Source of the DNA: Wenyingzhuangia sp. 2_MG-2023
GTDB lineage: Bacteria; Bacteroidota; Bacteroidia; Flavobacteriales; Flavobacteriaceae
Assembly (NCBI RefSeq): GCF_030548295.1
Contig: NZ_JAUOSB010000001.1
Span: forward strand, 496,001-560,000
DNA length: 64,000 nucleotides
Direction: 5' to 3'
Under the pieces are notes generated by a model. The model saw only the letters and a list, made by a program, of their open reading frames with translations, had not been told where the DNA came from and did no database searches. Positions 51,950 through 60,405 of this stretch are shown one piece after another. Every line of letters begins with the position of its first letter. Position 1 is the first letter of the stretch. Made by a program: the position numbers and the translations under genes.

Positions 51950-54048
51950 CTTACAAATTCTCCATTGGCAACATTCTCTTCAGAAGGAGCTATAAATGAC
52001 AACTTTCCATCTTTGGTATCTGTCATTAAAATCATTCCTTCACTTTCTACACCTCTTAATTTACGTGGAGCTAAGTTTACCAAAACAGAAACTTTTTGAC
52101 CTATGATGTCTTCTGGCTTGTAACTTTCTGCTATTCCAGAAACAATCGTTCTTACATCAATACCTGTATCAACTTTTAACACCAATAACTTTTTAGCTTT
52201 TGGCATTTTTTCAGCTTCTATAATGGTTCCTGTTCTGATGTCTAATTTGGTAAAATCTTCAAAACCGATGGTTTCTTTCTGAGGTTCTACTACTTTAGCT
52301 TCGGCAGCATTGGCCAATTTGGTTGCTTCTAACTTGTCTATTTGTGCTTGAATTTCTGCATCTTCTATTTTTGCAAACAACAATTCTGCTTTTCCAATTA
52401 CATGACCAGGAGCAATTAATTCCTCTTTATTCTCTACATCTTCCCAAATTAAGCCTGACATATCGACTCCATCTTGACTACGCTCGATAACCACACTCGA
52501 TGATTCTAACTTTAAAATTCCCTTTAATTTTGTAGCGCTAAATGGTAAAAAAGGCTCTGATAATACAGACAATGCTGCGGATATTTGTAAAGCAACATAC
52601 ATAATAGTTTTGGTGCGTTCTTCATCTGTTTTCACCAATTTCCAAGGTTCTTCATCTGCCAAGTATTTGTTACCCAAACGAGCCAAGTTCATCATTTCTC
52701 CTAAAGCTTCTCTAAAACGGTAACGCTCCATAGATCTTGAAATAATATTTGGAAACTCTCTTACTTGTGATAACACATCTTCATCCAATTCTGATAAACT
52801 TCCTGGTGTTGGCACTTCTCCATTATAATATTTGTTGGTTAACACCACTACTCTATTGATAAAGTTTCCGAAAATAGCTACCAACTCATTGTTATTTCTT
52901 GCCTGGAAATCTTTCCACGTAAAATCGTTATCCTTAGTTTCTGGTGCATTGGCTGTTAAAGCATAACGTAAAACATCTTGCTTATCTGGAAAATCTTCTA
53001 AATATTCATGCAACCAAACCGCCCAGTTTTTAGAAGTAGACAATTTGTTTCCTTCTAAGTTTAAAAATTCATTTGCTGGTACATTGTCCGGCATAATATA
53101 ATCTCCATGTGCTTTTAACATGGCAGGAAAAATAATACAGTGAAACACAATATTATCTTTTCCTATAAAGTGTACTAGTTTGGTGTCTTTATCTTTCCAG
53201 TAAGGTTCCCAATCTTTTCCGTTGGCTTCTGCCCATTCTTTAGTGGATGAAATGTATCCAATAGGAGCATCAAACCAAACGTATAATACTTTTCCTTCAG
53301 CATCTTTTAAGGGAACTGGAATACCCCAATCCAAATCACGAGTTACCGCTCTTGGACGTAATCCATCATCTATCCAAGATTTTACTTGTCCGTAAACGTT
53401 AGGTTTCCAATCATCTTTATGCCCTTCTAAAATCCATTCTTTTAAAAATGCTTCATGCTTATCTAAAGGTAAAAACCAGTGTTTCGTTTCTTTTACTGTA
53501 GGTACATTTCCAGTAATAGCCGACTTAGGATTGATCAAATCTGTAGCATTGTGAGACGTACCACATTTTTCACATTGATCTCCATAAGAATTCTCATCCC
53601 CACATTTTGGGCAAGTTCCTAGTACAAATCTATCTGCTAAAAATTGATTGGCTTCTTCATCGTACAATTGAGATTCTACTTTTTCTATAAACTCTCCTTT
53701 TTCATACAATTTTGTAAAAAACTCAGAAGCTGTTTGGTGATGAATAGGTGCAGAAGTTCTAGAATAATTATCATAAGAAATTCCAAAATCTTCAAAAGAT
53801 TTTTTAATAATTCCATGGTACTTATCTACAACATCCTGCGGCGTAACTCCCTCTTTTTTTGCTTTTATCGTAATAGGTACTCCGTGCTCATCCGATCCTC
53901 CAACAAATGCAACGTCTTTCCCTTTGTTACGCAAATAGCGCACATAAATATCAGCAGGTACGTAAACACCCGCTAAATGACCAATGTGAATGGGTCCGTT
54001 GGTATAAGGCAAAGCCGTAGTAATGGTATATCTTTTAGGATTGTTCAT
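51946..54048 (-). CDS. metG: Methionyl-tRNA synthetase
   Basis: MetG charges tRNA-Met. The 700-residue protein begins [20 protein letters not shown], with HIGH as HIGHLAG, the zinc knuckle [18 protein letters not shown] (about 140-160, four Cys), and KMSKS as KLSTSK. The anticodon-binding helices follow, and a C-terminal EMAP-type tRNA-binding domain ends it (about 600-700: [38 protein letters not shown]). The chosen ATG at 54048 lies after the perfect promoter box at 54071-54078; the upstream ATG at 54081 precedes it and cannot be used. Confidence 0.97.
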   Translation of the reverse strand: MNNPKRYTITTALPYTNGPIHIGHLAGVYVPADIYVRYLRNKGKDVAFVGGSDEHGVPITIKAKKEGVTPQDVVDKYHGIIKKSFEDFGISYDNYSRTSAPIHHQTASEFFTKLYEKGEFIEKVESQLYDEEANQFLADRFVLGTCPKCGDENSYGDQCEKCGTSHNATDLINPKSAITGNVPTVKETKHWFLPLDKHEAFLKEWILEGHKDDWKPNVYGQVKSWIDDGLRPRAVTRDLDWGIPVPLKDAEGKVLYVWFDAPIGYISSTKEWAEANGKDWEPYWKDKDTKLVHFIGKDNIVFHCIIFPAMLKAHGDYIMPDNVPANEFLNLEGNKLSTSKNWAVWLHEYLEDFPDKQDVLRYALTANAPETKDNDFTWKDFQARNNNELVAIFGNFINRVVVLTNKYYNGEVPTPGSLSELDEDVLSQVREFPNIISRSMERYRFREALGEMMNLARLGNKYLADEEPWKLVKTDEERTKTIMYVALQISAALSVLSEPFLPFSATKLKGILKLESSSVVIERSQDGVDMSGLIWEDVENKEELIAPGHVIGKAELLFAKIEDAEIQAQIDKLEATKLANAAEAKVVEPQKETIGFEDFTKLDIRTGTIIEAEKMPKAKKLLVLKVDTGIDVRTIVSGIAESYKPEDIIGQKVSVLVNLAPRKLRGVESEGMILMTDTKDGKLSFIAPSEENVANGEFVS

Positions 54049-54070
54049 CGGATATCTAAATTTTAGACCG

Positions 54071-54102
54071 CAAAAATACAATTATGAACGGAAACTTTAC
54101 AA
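54071..54102 (-). promoter_or_regulatory. Promoter of metG
   Basis: On the minus strand TTG (54100-54102), a 21-base spacer and TATTTTTG (54071-54078). The metG ATG lies 22 bases beyond. Confidence 0.75.
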
Positions 54103-54156
54103 AATAGGTAGTTGAAAGATTGTAAATTGCTTATTTTCGAATCTCAAATCAATGGT

Positions 54157-55134
54157 ATGAAATCCTTTCTTAGGCTCATTTTATTTTTTTCAGTCAGTTT
54201 TATGAACAGTCAAAACATCACTTTTACGCAACCTGATTTTTTACAACAAGGAGATTTGATTCTTATTGTGGCCCCTGCGGGTATTGTAAAACAAGCCGAA
54301 GCCATTTTAAAAGCCAAAGAAACTTTTGAAAACATGGGCTATCAAGTAGCATTGGGTAAACATGTTTTTAAAAGTGCTCATCATTTTGCAGGAACCGATA
54401 AAGAACGACTAGAAGACATGCAATGGGCTATAAATCATCCTACCGCAAAAGCCATTTGGTGTGCCAGAGGAGGTTATGGTTCCGTAAGAATTATAGATGA
54501 TTTAGATTTTAGCCAATTTGCCAAACAACCCAAATGGATGGTAGGCTATTCAGATTTCACCGTGTTTCACAACAAACTACACAATCTAGGTTTTCAGAGT
54601 TTGCACGCTCCTATGCCTATCAATTTTAAAGAACCTTGGCTAGAAATAGAAGAAAGCATTCAACAATTACATTCTATTTTAGAAGGAAATTTAACTTCTT
54701 ATAAAATTACAAACAACCCCAACAACATAAAAGGAACCTGTAAAGGAATACTGATTGGTGGAAATTTGACCATTTTAGAAAATATGATTGGTACCGAAAG
54801 TTGCATTTCAACCAAAAATAAAATTCTATTTATTGAAGAAATTGGAGAGTACAAATATCAAATTGATCGATTGTTTAGAGCTTTAGACAGAAAAGGATAT
54901 TTTAAAAATTGTAGTGGTTTGATTTTGGGAGATTTTACCAACATCAAACAAAACAGTCCTTCTTTTGGTCAAACTATTGAAGAAATTGTTTTACAAATTG
55001 TAAAAAAATATAAAATTCCTGTTCTTTTTGATTTTCCAGCTGGACACGAATATAAAAATATGGGGCTTATTTTTGGACAAGAAATAATCTTAAACGTGAA
55101 CAAAGAAAATTCATCTATTAAATTTACAAAATAA
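54157..55134 (+). CDS. LD-carboxypeptidase (S66 family), exported
   Basis: This enzyme trims the L,D-bond of cell-wall tetrapeptides. The 325-residue protein has a signal peptide (MKSFLRLILFFSVSFMNSQ, cut about residue 19), then GDLILIVAPAGIV, the motif AIWCARGGYGSVRIIDDLDF near the nucleophile, and WMVGYSDFTVFHNKL with the catalytic serine. The C-terminal half has GTCKGILIGGNLTILENMIG, LFIEEIGEYKYQIDRLFRAL (Glu) and DFPAGHEYKNMGLIFG (His), completing the Ser-Glu-His triad of the family. An exported form is unusual compared with the cytosolic LdcA; the signal peptide places it in the periplasm. A longer in-frame start at 54112 lies close to the divergent metG promoter. Confidence 0.9.
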   Translation: MKSFLRLILFFSVSFMNSQNITFTQPDFLQQGDLILIVAPAGIVKQAEAILKAKETFENMGYQVALGKHVFKSAHHFAGTDKERLEDMQWAINHPTAKAIWCARGGYGSVRIIDDLDFSQFAKQPKWMVGYSDFTVFHNKLHNLGFQSLHAPMPINFKEPWLEIEESIQQLHSILEGNLTSYKITNNPNNIKGTCKGILIGGNLTILENMIGTESCISTKNKILFIEEIGEYKYQIDRLFRALDRKGYFKNCSGLILGDFTNIKQNSPSFGQTIEEIVLQIVKKYKIPVLFDFPAGHEYKNMGLIFGQEIILNVNKENSSIKFTK

Positions 55135-55171
55135 AAATCACGACAACTCAATATTAGCAGTCGTGATTTTT
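55133..55171. terminator. Bidirectional terminator between the LD-carboxypeptidase gene and the small-ORF cluster
   Basis: A 12-bp perfect stem (55133-55144 with 55160-55171) with a 15-base loop and flanking A/T runs. It also ends the minus-strand ORF at 55177-55323. Confidence 0.75.
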
Positions 55172-55176
55172 AGTGC

Positions 55177-55323
55177 CTAAATAAACAAGATAGGTTCATC
55201 ATCTCCACCATTTTCTTCTTCCAAAAAATAAGGTCTAGGGTAAAGTCTTTTTGCAATGATTTCTGCATTGCTTATAAATCTGTTTTCTATAATTCCGTTG
55301 ATTTTATTTATTATTGTATTCAT
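55177..55323 (-). CDS. Small ORF 1 (48 residues), unknown
   Basis: A 48-residue frame: MNTIINKINGIIENRF, then ISNAEIIAKRLYPRPYFLEE and the acidic end ENGGDDEPILFI. It has an amphipathic N-terminal helix and a Pro-Arg-Pro turn. No family is recognised. It is the last of three minus-strand small ORFs, each followed by its own hairpin terminator, a layout hard to get by chance. No exact promoter box was found for it; it may be read through from upstream. It could be a small protein or a leader peptide, or the unit could be a small RNA. Confidence 0.5.
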   Translation of the reverse strand: MNTIINKINGIIENRFISNAEIIAKRLYPRPYFLEEENGGDDEPILFI

Positions 55324-55344
55324 TTTATTTAAATTTTGCTCAAT

Positions 55345-55371
55345 AAAAAAGACACTTTAAAAAGTGCCTTT
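55345..55371 (-). terminator. Terminator after small ORF 2
   Basis: On the minus strand a 10-bp stem with one G-U pair (55370-55361 with 55358-55349) is followed by a run of six T. Confidence 0.7.
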
Positions 55372-55399
55372 ATAAATATTGAATATGTTGATAATTAAG

Positions 55400-55522
55400 T
55401 TATCTATAATCTGTTTTATAAAGGACTATGTTTTTGGATTTGACCTGTTGTAAAGCCATCATAAACTTTACTGCCAAAGCCTGTTTTGATTTTAAAATAG
55501 AGATGTGTGAATGTGTGTTCAT
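55400..55522 (-). CDS. Small ORF 2 (40 residues), unknown
   Basis: A 40-residue frame: MNTHSHISILKSKQALAVKF, then MMALQQVKSKNIVLYKTDYR. It is basic and probably helical. No family is recognised. It is bounded upstream by the terminator at 55553-55579 and downstream by the one at 55345-55371, so it would be its own transcription unit; TAAATTTT, close to the -7 consensus, lies 6-13 bases upstream of the ATG, nearly leaderless. Coding status is uncertain. Confidence 0.45.
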   Translation of the reverse strand: MNTHSHISILKSKQALAVKFMMALQQVKSKNIVLYKTDYR

Positions 55523-55552
55523 GATATAAAAATTTAGGATTGGTGTTAAACG

Positions 55553-55579
55553 AAAAAAAGCATCCGAATGGATGCTTTT
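55553..55579 (-). terminator. Terminator after small ORF 3
   Basis: A perfect 10-bp stem (55570-55579 with 55556-55565, four-base loop) followed on the minus strand by T residues. Confidence 0.8.
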
Positions 55580-55602
55580 ATATATTGTTGATTTTAATTT
55601 TC

Positions 55603-55719
55603 TTAAAATTTAGAAATACACAATAACATCCCAGCAGTATGGTTCTTGACCATCATGGCTTGAAATAATGACTTTGTAGAAGTAATTAATTGGGTGTTAT
55701 GTAAAATATGCTTTCTCAT
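55603..55719 (-). CDS. Small ORF 3 (38 residues), unknown
   Basis: A 38-residue frame: MRKHILHNTQLITSTKSLFQ, then AMMVKNHTAGMLLCISKF. It shares with ORF 2 a basic start, a Met-Met pair in the middle and the overall length, but clear homology is not visible. CAATTTTG (one change from TAnnTTTG) lies just upstream with a TTG about 20 bases further on, so it may have its own promoter. It is followed 23 bases later by a strong terminator. It is divergent from yraN. Confidence 0.45.
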   Translation of the reverse strand: MRKHILHNTQLITSTKSLFQAMMVKNHTAGMLLCISKF

Positions 55720-55792
55720 TGTTAGTACAAAATTGAAAAATTTTTATTTGATAACCAAATATTTACTTAAAAAAACTACTTTAGAAAATAAA

Positions 55793-56155
55793 ATGGCATC
55801 TCATAACGATTTAGGAAACTTAGGTGAAGTTTTGGCTACTGAATATTTAATAAAACAAGGTTATTCAATTCTTGATAAAAATTGGAGATATCTAAAAGCT
55901 GAAATAGATATTATTGCTCAAAAAGAGAATACGCTTGCTATTGTAGAAGTAAAAACTAGAACTACTGATTTTTTTGGAAATCCCGAAGAGTTTATTACCA
56001 AAGGAAAAATAAAGTTATTAATTGCTGCTACTGATGCATATGTACAACAAAAAAACATAGATGTAGAAGTTCGTTTTGATGTAATTGCTATTGTAAAAAA
56101 CAACAAAGAAACAAAGCTTAACCATATAAAAGAAGCTTTTTTGGCTTTTGAATAA
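55793..56155 (+). CDS. YraN/UPF0102-family nuclease-like protein
   Basis: A 120-residue protein with the YraN fold: MASHNDLGNLGEVLATEYLI, then GYSILDKNWRYLKAEIDIIAQK, LAIVEVKTRTTDFFG and VRFDVIAI. The E...D...ExK pattern (Glu in GEVLA, Asp in EIDII, Glu and Lys in VEVK) is that of Holliday-junction-resolvase-like nucleases, but activity of the family is not established. The ATG at 55793 matches the family start; the frame is open further upstream to 55694 without matching it. It is followed three bases after its stop by an open frame leading into the next gene. Confidence 0.92.
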   Translation: MASHNDLGNLGEVLATEYLIKQGYSILDKNWRYLKAEIDIIAQKENTLAIVEVKTRTTDFFGNPEEFITKGKIKLLIAATDAYVQQKNIDVEVRFDVIAIVKNNKETKLNHIKEAFLAFE

Positions 56156-56206
56156 CAATTGTTTTGGCTCTTTAAAAACAATATATTTAGTAAAAAAATT
56201 GCAAAA

Positions 56207-57313
56207 ATGAAAAACAGCCTTATTCTCTTTACTTTACTCTTTATTTTAAGTAGTACCTCTGTCTTTTCTCAGTGGAAATATGAGAACCTTAAAAACTTAA
56301 AACAAGATGTAGTTATTAATTATACCATTACCTACGATAAAAAACCAACAGACAAACAAAAGACATCCTCTAGCTATGCAAGAGAAATTGTAGTAATTTT
56401 AGACCAAGATCATTTATTAGAAAGGAAAATTGGAAATGGTAAATCTTTAGGAAACTTTAGTCTTTACAATTATAAAGAAGAAAAATACTATCAATGTTAC
56501 GAATCTAGTAGCTCTAAAAATGCCATTTCTTTTGATTTTAAGGAACCTATAATTGAAGGTGTTTTACAAGAAGGAGAACAAAAACAAATAGCAGGTTTAA
56601 AATGTGATAAATACATAAGTCTGTTAAAAGGAAAACCTGTAGAAGTGTACACCACTAAAAAAATGGGGCTTAGATATATTAAAAATTACAATATTCCAGG
56701 TTTGCTTATGCAATATAGAGGTTATAGTAAATATTTAGGATTCTATACTGTAAAAGCCACCAAAATACAATTTCTTAAACTCCCTAAAGAAACATATTCT
56801 ATTGCTGATTATAATGTAATAAGTAACAAAGAATATCAGGATAGAATTAAAGAATCTAAGCAAAAAAGAGAGAAGCTTTTAGCAGAAAGTATTGGTAAAA
56901 AAAGTCCTAGTTTTTATGCCAGAACTATAGAAAACAAAAAAATATCGACAAAAAAAATGTTAGAAAACGATATTGTTGTATTGAATTTTTGGTTTACTGC
57001 TTGTGGCCCTTGCAAATCCGAAATTCCAAAATTGAATGCTTTAAAAGAACAATATCAAGATTCTGAAAATGTAAAATTTATTGCTATAGGTTTGGATAAC
57101 AAAGACGCTATAGAAAAGTTTCTGATAAAGTATCCTTTAACTTATGATATTGTAGATGAAGGAAGGTGGATAGCCTCAAAATTTGATATTACATCTTACC
57201 CAACAAATATTATTATAGACAAACAAGGGAACATTCAGTTTTTTGAAATTGGATACAAATCCAGCATTAAAAGCATGATGACTAACAAAATTGATGAATT
57301 ATTAGATGAATAA
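56207..57313 (+). CDS. Exported thioredoxin-like protein with GLPGLI-like N-terminal domain
   Basis: A 368-residue protein with a signal peptide (MKNSLILFTLLFILSSTSVF, cut near SQ) and two domains. The first (about 22-215) resembles GLPGLI/DUF4412 proteins: IAGLKCDKYISLLKGKPVEV, then the hallmark NIPGLLMQYRG. The second (about 235-368) is a TlpA/AhpC-type thioredoxin with the active site NFWFTACGPCKSEIPKLNAL and the cis-Pro in TSYPTNIIID. The redox pair CGPC is intact. The fusion suggests that the GLPGLI part binds a client or a metal that the thioredoxin acts upon; this is inference. It meets the second thioredoxin-like gene tail to tail, with one base between. Confidence 0.85.
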   Translation: MKNSLILFTLLFILSSTSVFSQWKYENLKNLKQDVVINYTITYDKKPTDKQKTSSSYAREIVVILDQDHLLERKIGNGKSLGNFSLYNYKEEKYYQCYESSSSKNAISFDFKEPIIEGVLQEGEQKQIAGLKCDKYISLLKGKPVEVYTTKKMGLRYIKNYNIPGLLMQYRGYSKYLGFYTVKATKIQFLKLPKETYSIADYNVISNKEYQDRIKESKQKREKLLAESIGKKSPSFYARTIENKKISTKKMLENDIVVLNFWFTACGPCKSEIPKLNALKEQYQDSENVKFIAIGLDNKDAIEKFLIKYPLTYDIVDEGRWIASKFDITSYPTNIIIDKQGNIQFFEIGYKSSIKSMMTNKIDELLDE

Positions 57314-57314
57314 A

Positions 57315-58631
57315 TTATTTCATTAGTTGTTTCAACGCACCCAAACTTTGAGGCTTAGAAATGATGCGTTTGTCTTTGTTTAGTAAAAAATAAGAAGGTG
57401 TAGCGCTTACGTTATAATCATCAGCTGCTTTACTTTCCCATTTTCCAATAGCGATAGTGTGTTTCCAATTTGGGAATTTACGTGACATTTCTTGCCACTT
57501 TTTTTGATCTTCTTTGTCTTCAATTCCCACAGCAACCACTGTAATGTTGCTTTTAGTCGTCAATATTTTTTTCACCTGAGGTAATTCTTGCAAACAATGA
57601 GAACACGTACTACTCCAAAAAATTACTAAATATTGATCTGTAGCATTCAAATCATACAATGTTTCTTGTTCTGAAATAGTAATATTGGGAGCTATTACTC
57701 CCAACATAACTTTGGCAAACCTATTAGTTTCATTAATAAACATCTGTTTTTGAACTTCTTTTGGCAAACCTTTATATATTTCCATCGTTTTCACCAACAC
57801 TTCATAATTTTCTTTTTCAACCACCGTTTGCATCAAAAAACGTAGAATTTCTTCTTTTAAAGAAGCATCTTCAGTAAGAGACAGAACGGTATTCATTGCA
57901 TTTAAAAGTAGTTTATTTTGTTGTCCAACATCTTGTGATTGATGCAAATAAAATACATATTCAGAAATTTTATTTTTTAAAAAAGAGGCATTTCTTAATC
58001 GTTCATCTTTAAAATCTACAAAATCAAAATAATGATGTACCAAACTCTCTAAATATTCTCCTGGAAGAGTAAAAGGCAAAGGAGCATTGTATCTTTTAGA
58101 CGCTTTTATTTCTCCCAAGCAATAATCATTTTGTGCTAAATCTTCGTAATATTTTTGAGCTCCATCAACTTTAGATTTTACTTCTTTGTACAAAACCACA
58201 TCTCCGTTTGGATGGTTGAAAAAAGAAAACTGAATAGAGTCTAACTTTCTCTGTAAAGTATTCATATTGTATTGATAAGCACCTAGAAGTTGATTTTCTC
58301 TTGACGCTAAAAACCCTACCGAAGACTGACCAACTCTACTATCTACTTCAAAAAGAACATTCTCTTTGTTGTAAATAAAATCAACATATCCTGTTTTTAC
58401 ATTTTTGTACAAAGCTCTATAGTATCCTTTGGTCAAGTTTGCCATAGAAATGCGAAAAGTATCTTTTTTTACCTTGGTGAATTTTAAATACCTTGGTTCT
58501 CCATTTTCTATTTTGTACAAAGCAATGTTCTCAACTTTGTGTAAAGAATCCGTAAAAACTCCCGTTACCGTGTACTCTTGACTTTGTGCTGTTATAAAAG
58601 CAAAAAAGAATAAAAATATAAATTGTTTCAT
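57315..58631 (-). CDS. Exported TlpA-like thiol-disulfide oxidoreductase
   Basis: A 438-residue protein with a signal peptide (MKQFIFLFFFAFITAQSQ), a DUF4369-like beta-rich N-terminal part (about 20-130: YTVTGVFTDSLHKVENIALY), a helical middle (about 140-300) and a C-terminal thioredoxin fold (about 305-438). The active site is FWSSTCSHCLQELPQVKKIL (CSHC), with ATPSYFLLNKD carrying the cis-Pro. The WSSTCSHC form is common in Bacteroidota TlpA-like proteins. It is convergent with the GLPGLI-thioredoxin gene and on the same strand as the small hypothetical gene upstream. Confidence 0.9.
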   Translation of the reverse strand: MKQFIFLFFFAFITAQSQEYTVTGVFTDSLHKVENIALYKIENGEPRYLKFTKVKKDTFRISMANLTKGYYRALYKNVKTGYVDFIYNKENVLFEVDSRVGQSSVGFLASRENQLLGAYQYNMNTLQRKLDSIQFSFFNHPNGDVVLYKEVKSKVDGAQKYYEDLAQNDYCLGEIKASKRYNAPLPFTLPGEYLESLVHHYFDFVDFKDERLRNASFLKNKISEYVFYLHQSQDVGQQNKLLLNAMNTVLSLTEDASLKEEILRFLMQTVVEKENYEVLVKTMEIYKGLPKEVQKQMFINETNRFAKVMLGVIAPNITISEQETLYDLNATDQYLVIFWSSTCSHCLQELPQVKKILTTKSNITVVAVGIEDKEDQKKWQEMSRKFPNWKHTIAIGKWESKAADDYNVSATPSYFLLNKDKRIISKPQSLGALKQLMK

Positions 58632-58663
58632 ACTAAATTTTAAACAAATAACATTCCAAAAAA

Positions 58664-59005
58664 TTACTCATCAAAATAACGAACAATGGCTTCTTTCATC
58701 AACAAAGTTTGTTCTCCTGGTTTTAAACTTGGCAACGCTTCTAAAGCTTTATAATGTGGCCATCCTTCTTCATCAAAATACTCAAACTCATAATATCCAT
58801 AAGGTTCTAACAACCTACAAATAGCTATGTGCATTAAATTTAACTTTTCGTCTTTTTTAAAAACTTTATATCCTTGCCCCAATTCTTGTACTCCTATTAA
58901 ATATAAAATAGCGTCTACATCTAGTGTATCTCCATCTGCAAACTTGTTAGACAAGTCTTTTACCACCTCGTGCCAACGCAATTTTAATTGCTCGTCATTA
59001 ACCAT
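58664..59005 (-). CDS. Conserved-type hypothetical protein (113 residues)
   Basis: A 113-residue soluble protein: MVNDEQLKLRWHEVVKDLSN, then DVDAILYLIGVQELGQGYKV, LMHIAICRLLEPYGYYEFEY and the end MKEAIVRYFDE. I know no function. The start at 59005 is preferred over 59023 because a perfect -7 box (59021-59028) overlaps the longer start. It is divergent from cvpA and upstream of the TlpA-like gene on the same strand (32 bases), probably one operon. Confidence 0.8.
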   Translation of the reverse strand: MVNDEQLKLRWHEVVKDLSNKFADGDTLDVDAILYLIGVQELGQGYKVFKKDEKLNLMHIAICRLLEPYGYYEFEYFDEEGWPHYKALEALPSLKPGEQTLLMKEAIVRYFDE

Positions 59006-59020
59006 CTTTACTTTTTTGAA

Positions 59021-59028
59021 CAAATATA
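59021..59028 (-). promoter_or_regulatory. -7 promoter box for the 113-residue gene
   Basis: TATATTTG on the minus strand matches TAnnTTTG. The ATG at 59005 is 15 bases away, so the leader is very short. Confidence 0.65.
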
Positions 59029-59060
59029 AGAAGACCTAAAGCCTAAAATCGATAAAACTG

Positions 59061-59068
59061 TATCTTTG
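59061..59068 (+). promoter_or_regulatory. -7 promoter box for cvpA
   Basis: TATCTTTG matches TAnnTTTG, 16 bases before the cvpA ATG. Confidence 0.65.
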
Positions 59069-59084
59069 AATCAAATTAATTTAG

Positions 59085-59612
59085 ATGGAAGTTATAGACA
59101 TCATTCTTGGAATTGTATTATTATATGGTCTTGTCAAAGGAGTTGCCAGAGGTTTCTTAGGAGAAGTTGCTGCGTTGGCTGCTCTCTTACTAGGAATTTA
59201 CTGTGCCATTCACTTTTCTTTTTATGCAAAAGATCTCTTAGTAGAATACATTGATTGGGATCCAAAGTACATTTCATTGATCGCTTTTGCAATTACCTTC
59301 ATCTTAGTCGTAGTTGCCATTTCGCTTATGGGAAAATTATTGACCAAATTGGCTAAATTAATTTCCTTAGGTTGGCTAAATCAAGTATTGGGAGGTCTAT
59401 TTGGTCTGATAAAAGTAGGATTGATTTTAAGTATATTATTAGGTTGGGTAGAGCGAATTAATGGTATTATTCCTTTTGTTGAAAAAGAACAAATGAGCAA
59501 TTCTATACTATATACCCCTGTTAAAAATTTGGCTCCTACTATTTTTCCAACTTTATTAGACGAACTAGGCAAACACACAAACAGTGTCAAAAATGAAAAG
59601 CAAAGTATTTAG
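59085..59612 (+). CDS. cvpA: CvpA-family membrane protein
   Basis: A 175-residue inner-membrane protein with four predicted membrane segments (about 5-20, 27-47, 61-85, 100-122). The family pattern IDIILGIVLLYGLVKGVARG at the N-terminus and LNQVLGGLFGLIKVGLILSI in the third quarter fit CvpA (colicin V production protein). The precise role of the family is unclear. It overlaps the downstream SDR gene by 20 bases, indicating co-translation. Confidence 0.9.
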   Translation: MEVIDIILGIVLLYGLVKGVARGFLGEVAALAALLLGIYCAIHFSFYAKDLLVEYIDWDPKYISLIAFAITFILVVVAISLMGKLLTKLAKLISLGWLNQVLGGLFGLIKVGLILSILLGWVERINGIIPFVEKEQMSNSILYTPVKNLAPTIFPTLLDELGKHTNSVKNEKQSI

Positions 59613-60405
59613 TGTTTTAGGTTGTGGTTGGCTGGGATTGCCTTTGGCAGAAGCCTTAATTGAAGATGATTTTACCGTAAAAGGAAGCACCACTTCTGTA
59701 GAAAAATGTGAACTTTTATTAAGCAAAGACATTCAGCCTTATGTATTGATTATTGATGAAGATATTGAAGGAAATCTAGAGCATTTTTTGCAAGCAGATA
59801 TCTTATTCATCAATGTTCCTTTTAGGAAACAAAAACCATTTTTAAAAAACTATAAAAAACTAGTCAACGCAATAGAAATTTCTTCAGTAGAACATGTTGT
59901 TTTTATCAGCTCTACCTCCGTTTATCCCGATGTAAATGGAGAAGTAACCGAAGACATGCATTTTGATGTAAATCCTGCTAAAAAGGAATTGATTGCTTTT
60001 GAAAACTTGTTTTTAGACAACCCCAACTTTAACACTACCATTATCCGTTTTGCTGGTTTGATTGGTGGTACAAGAAACCCCGGAAACTTTTTTAAAGATG
60101 ACCGAATTGTAGAAAATGCTTTGGCTCCTGTAAACTTAATTCATTTAGAAGATTGCATTGGTATTGTAAAAGCCACTGTAAAACAACAAAAATGGAATGT
60201 TACCTACAATGCAGCTGCAAGCACACATCCGTCTAAAGCTAGTTATTACAAAAAAGCAACAGAGCAATTAGGAAAAAAACCTGCAACCTTTGTTGAAGAA
60301 TTAAAGACTTTTAAAGTTGTTTCCAATCAGAAATTAATCAAAGAATTGAATTATAAATTTGTTTATCCTGATTTGATAGAAGGTCTAAAAGAATTTAAAA
60401 ACTAA
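59593..60405 (+). CDS. NAD(P)-binding SDR-like protein (YeeZ-like)
   Basis: A 270-residue Rossmann-fold protein beginning MKSKVFSVLGCGWLGLPLAE, whose GCGWLG is the dinucleotide-binding glycine motif. Other features are VVFISSTSVYPDVNGEVTED, where a Ser and the Tyr of SVYP resemble an epimerase-type site, and IRFAGLIGGTRNPG. It is similar to YeeZ-like extended SDRs of unknown substrate. The ATG at 59593 fits the fold; an in-frame GTG at 59584 is less likely. It overlaps the end of cvpA and shares its stop bases (CTAA) with the convergent TIGR01777-type gene. Confidence 0.87.
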   Translation: MKSKVFSVLGCGWLGLPLAEALIEDDFTVKGSTTSVEKCELLLSKDIQPYVLIIDEDIEGNLEHFLQADILFINVPFRKQKPFLKNYKKLVNAIEISSVEHVVFISSTSVYPDVNGEVTEDMHFDVNPAKKELIAFENLFLDNPNFNTTIIRFAGLIGGTRNPGNFFKDDRIVENALAPVNLIHLEDCIGIVKATVKQQKWNVTYNAAASTHPSKASYYKKATEQLGKKPATFVEELKTFKVVSNQKLIKELNYKFVYPDLIEGLKEFKN

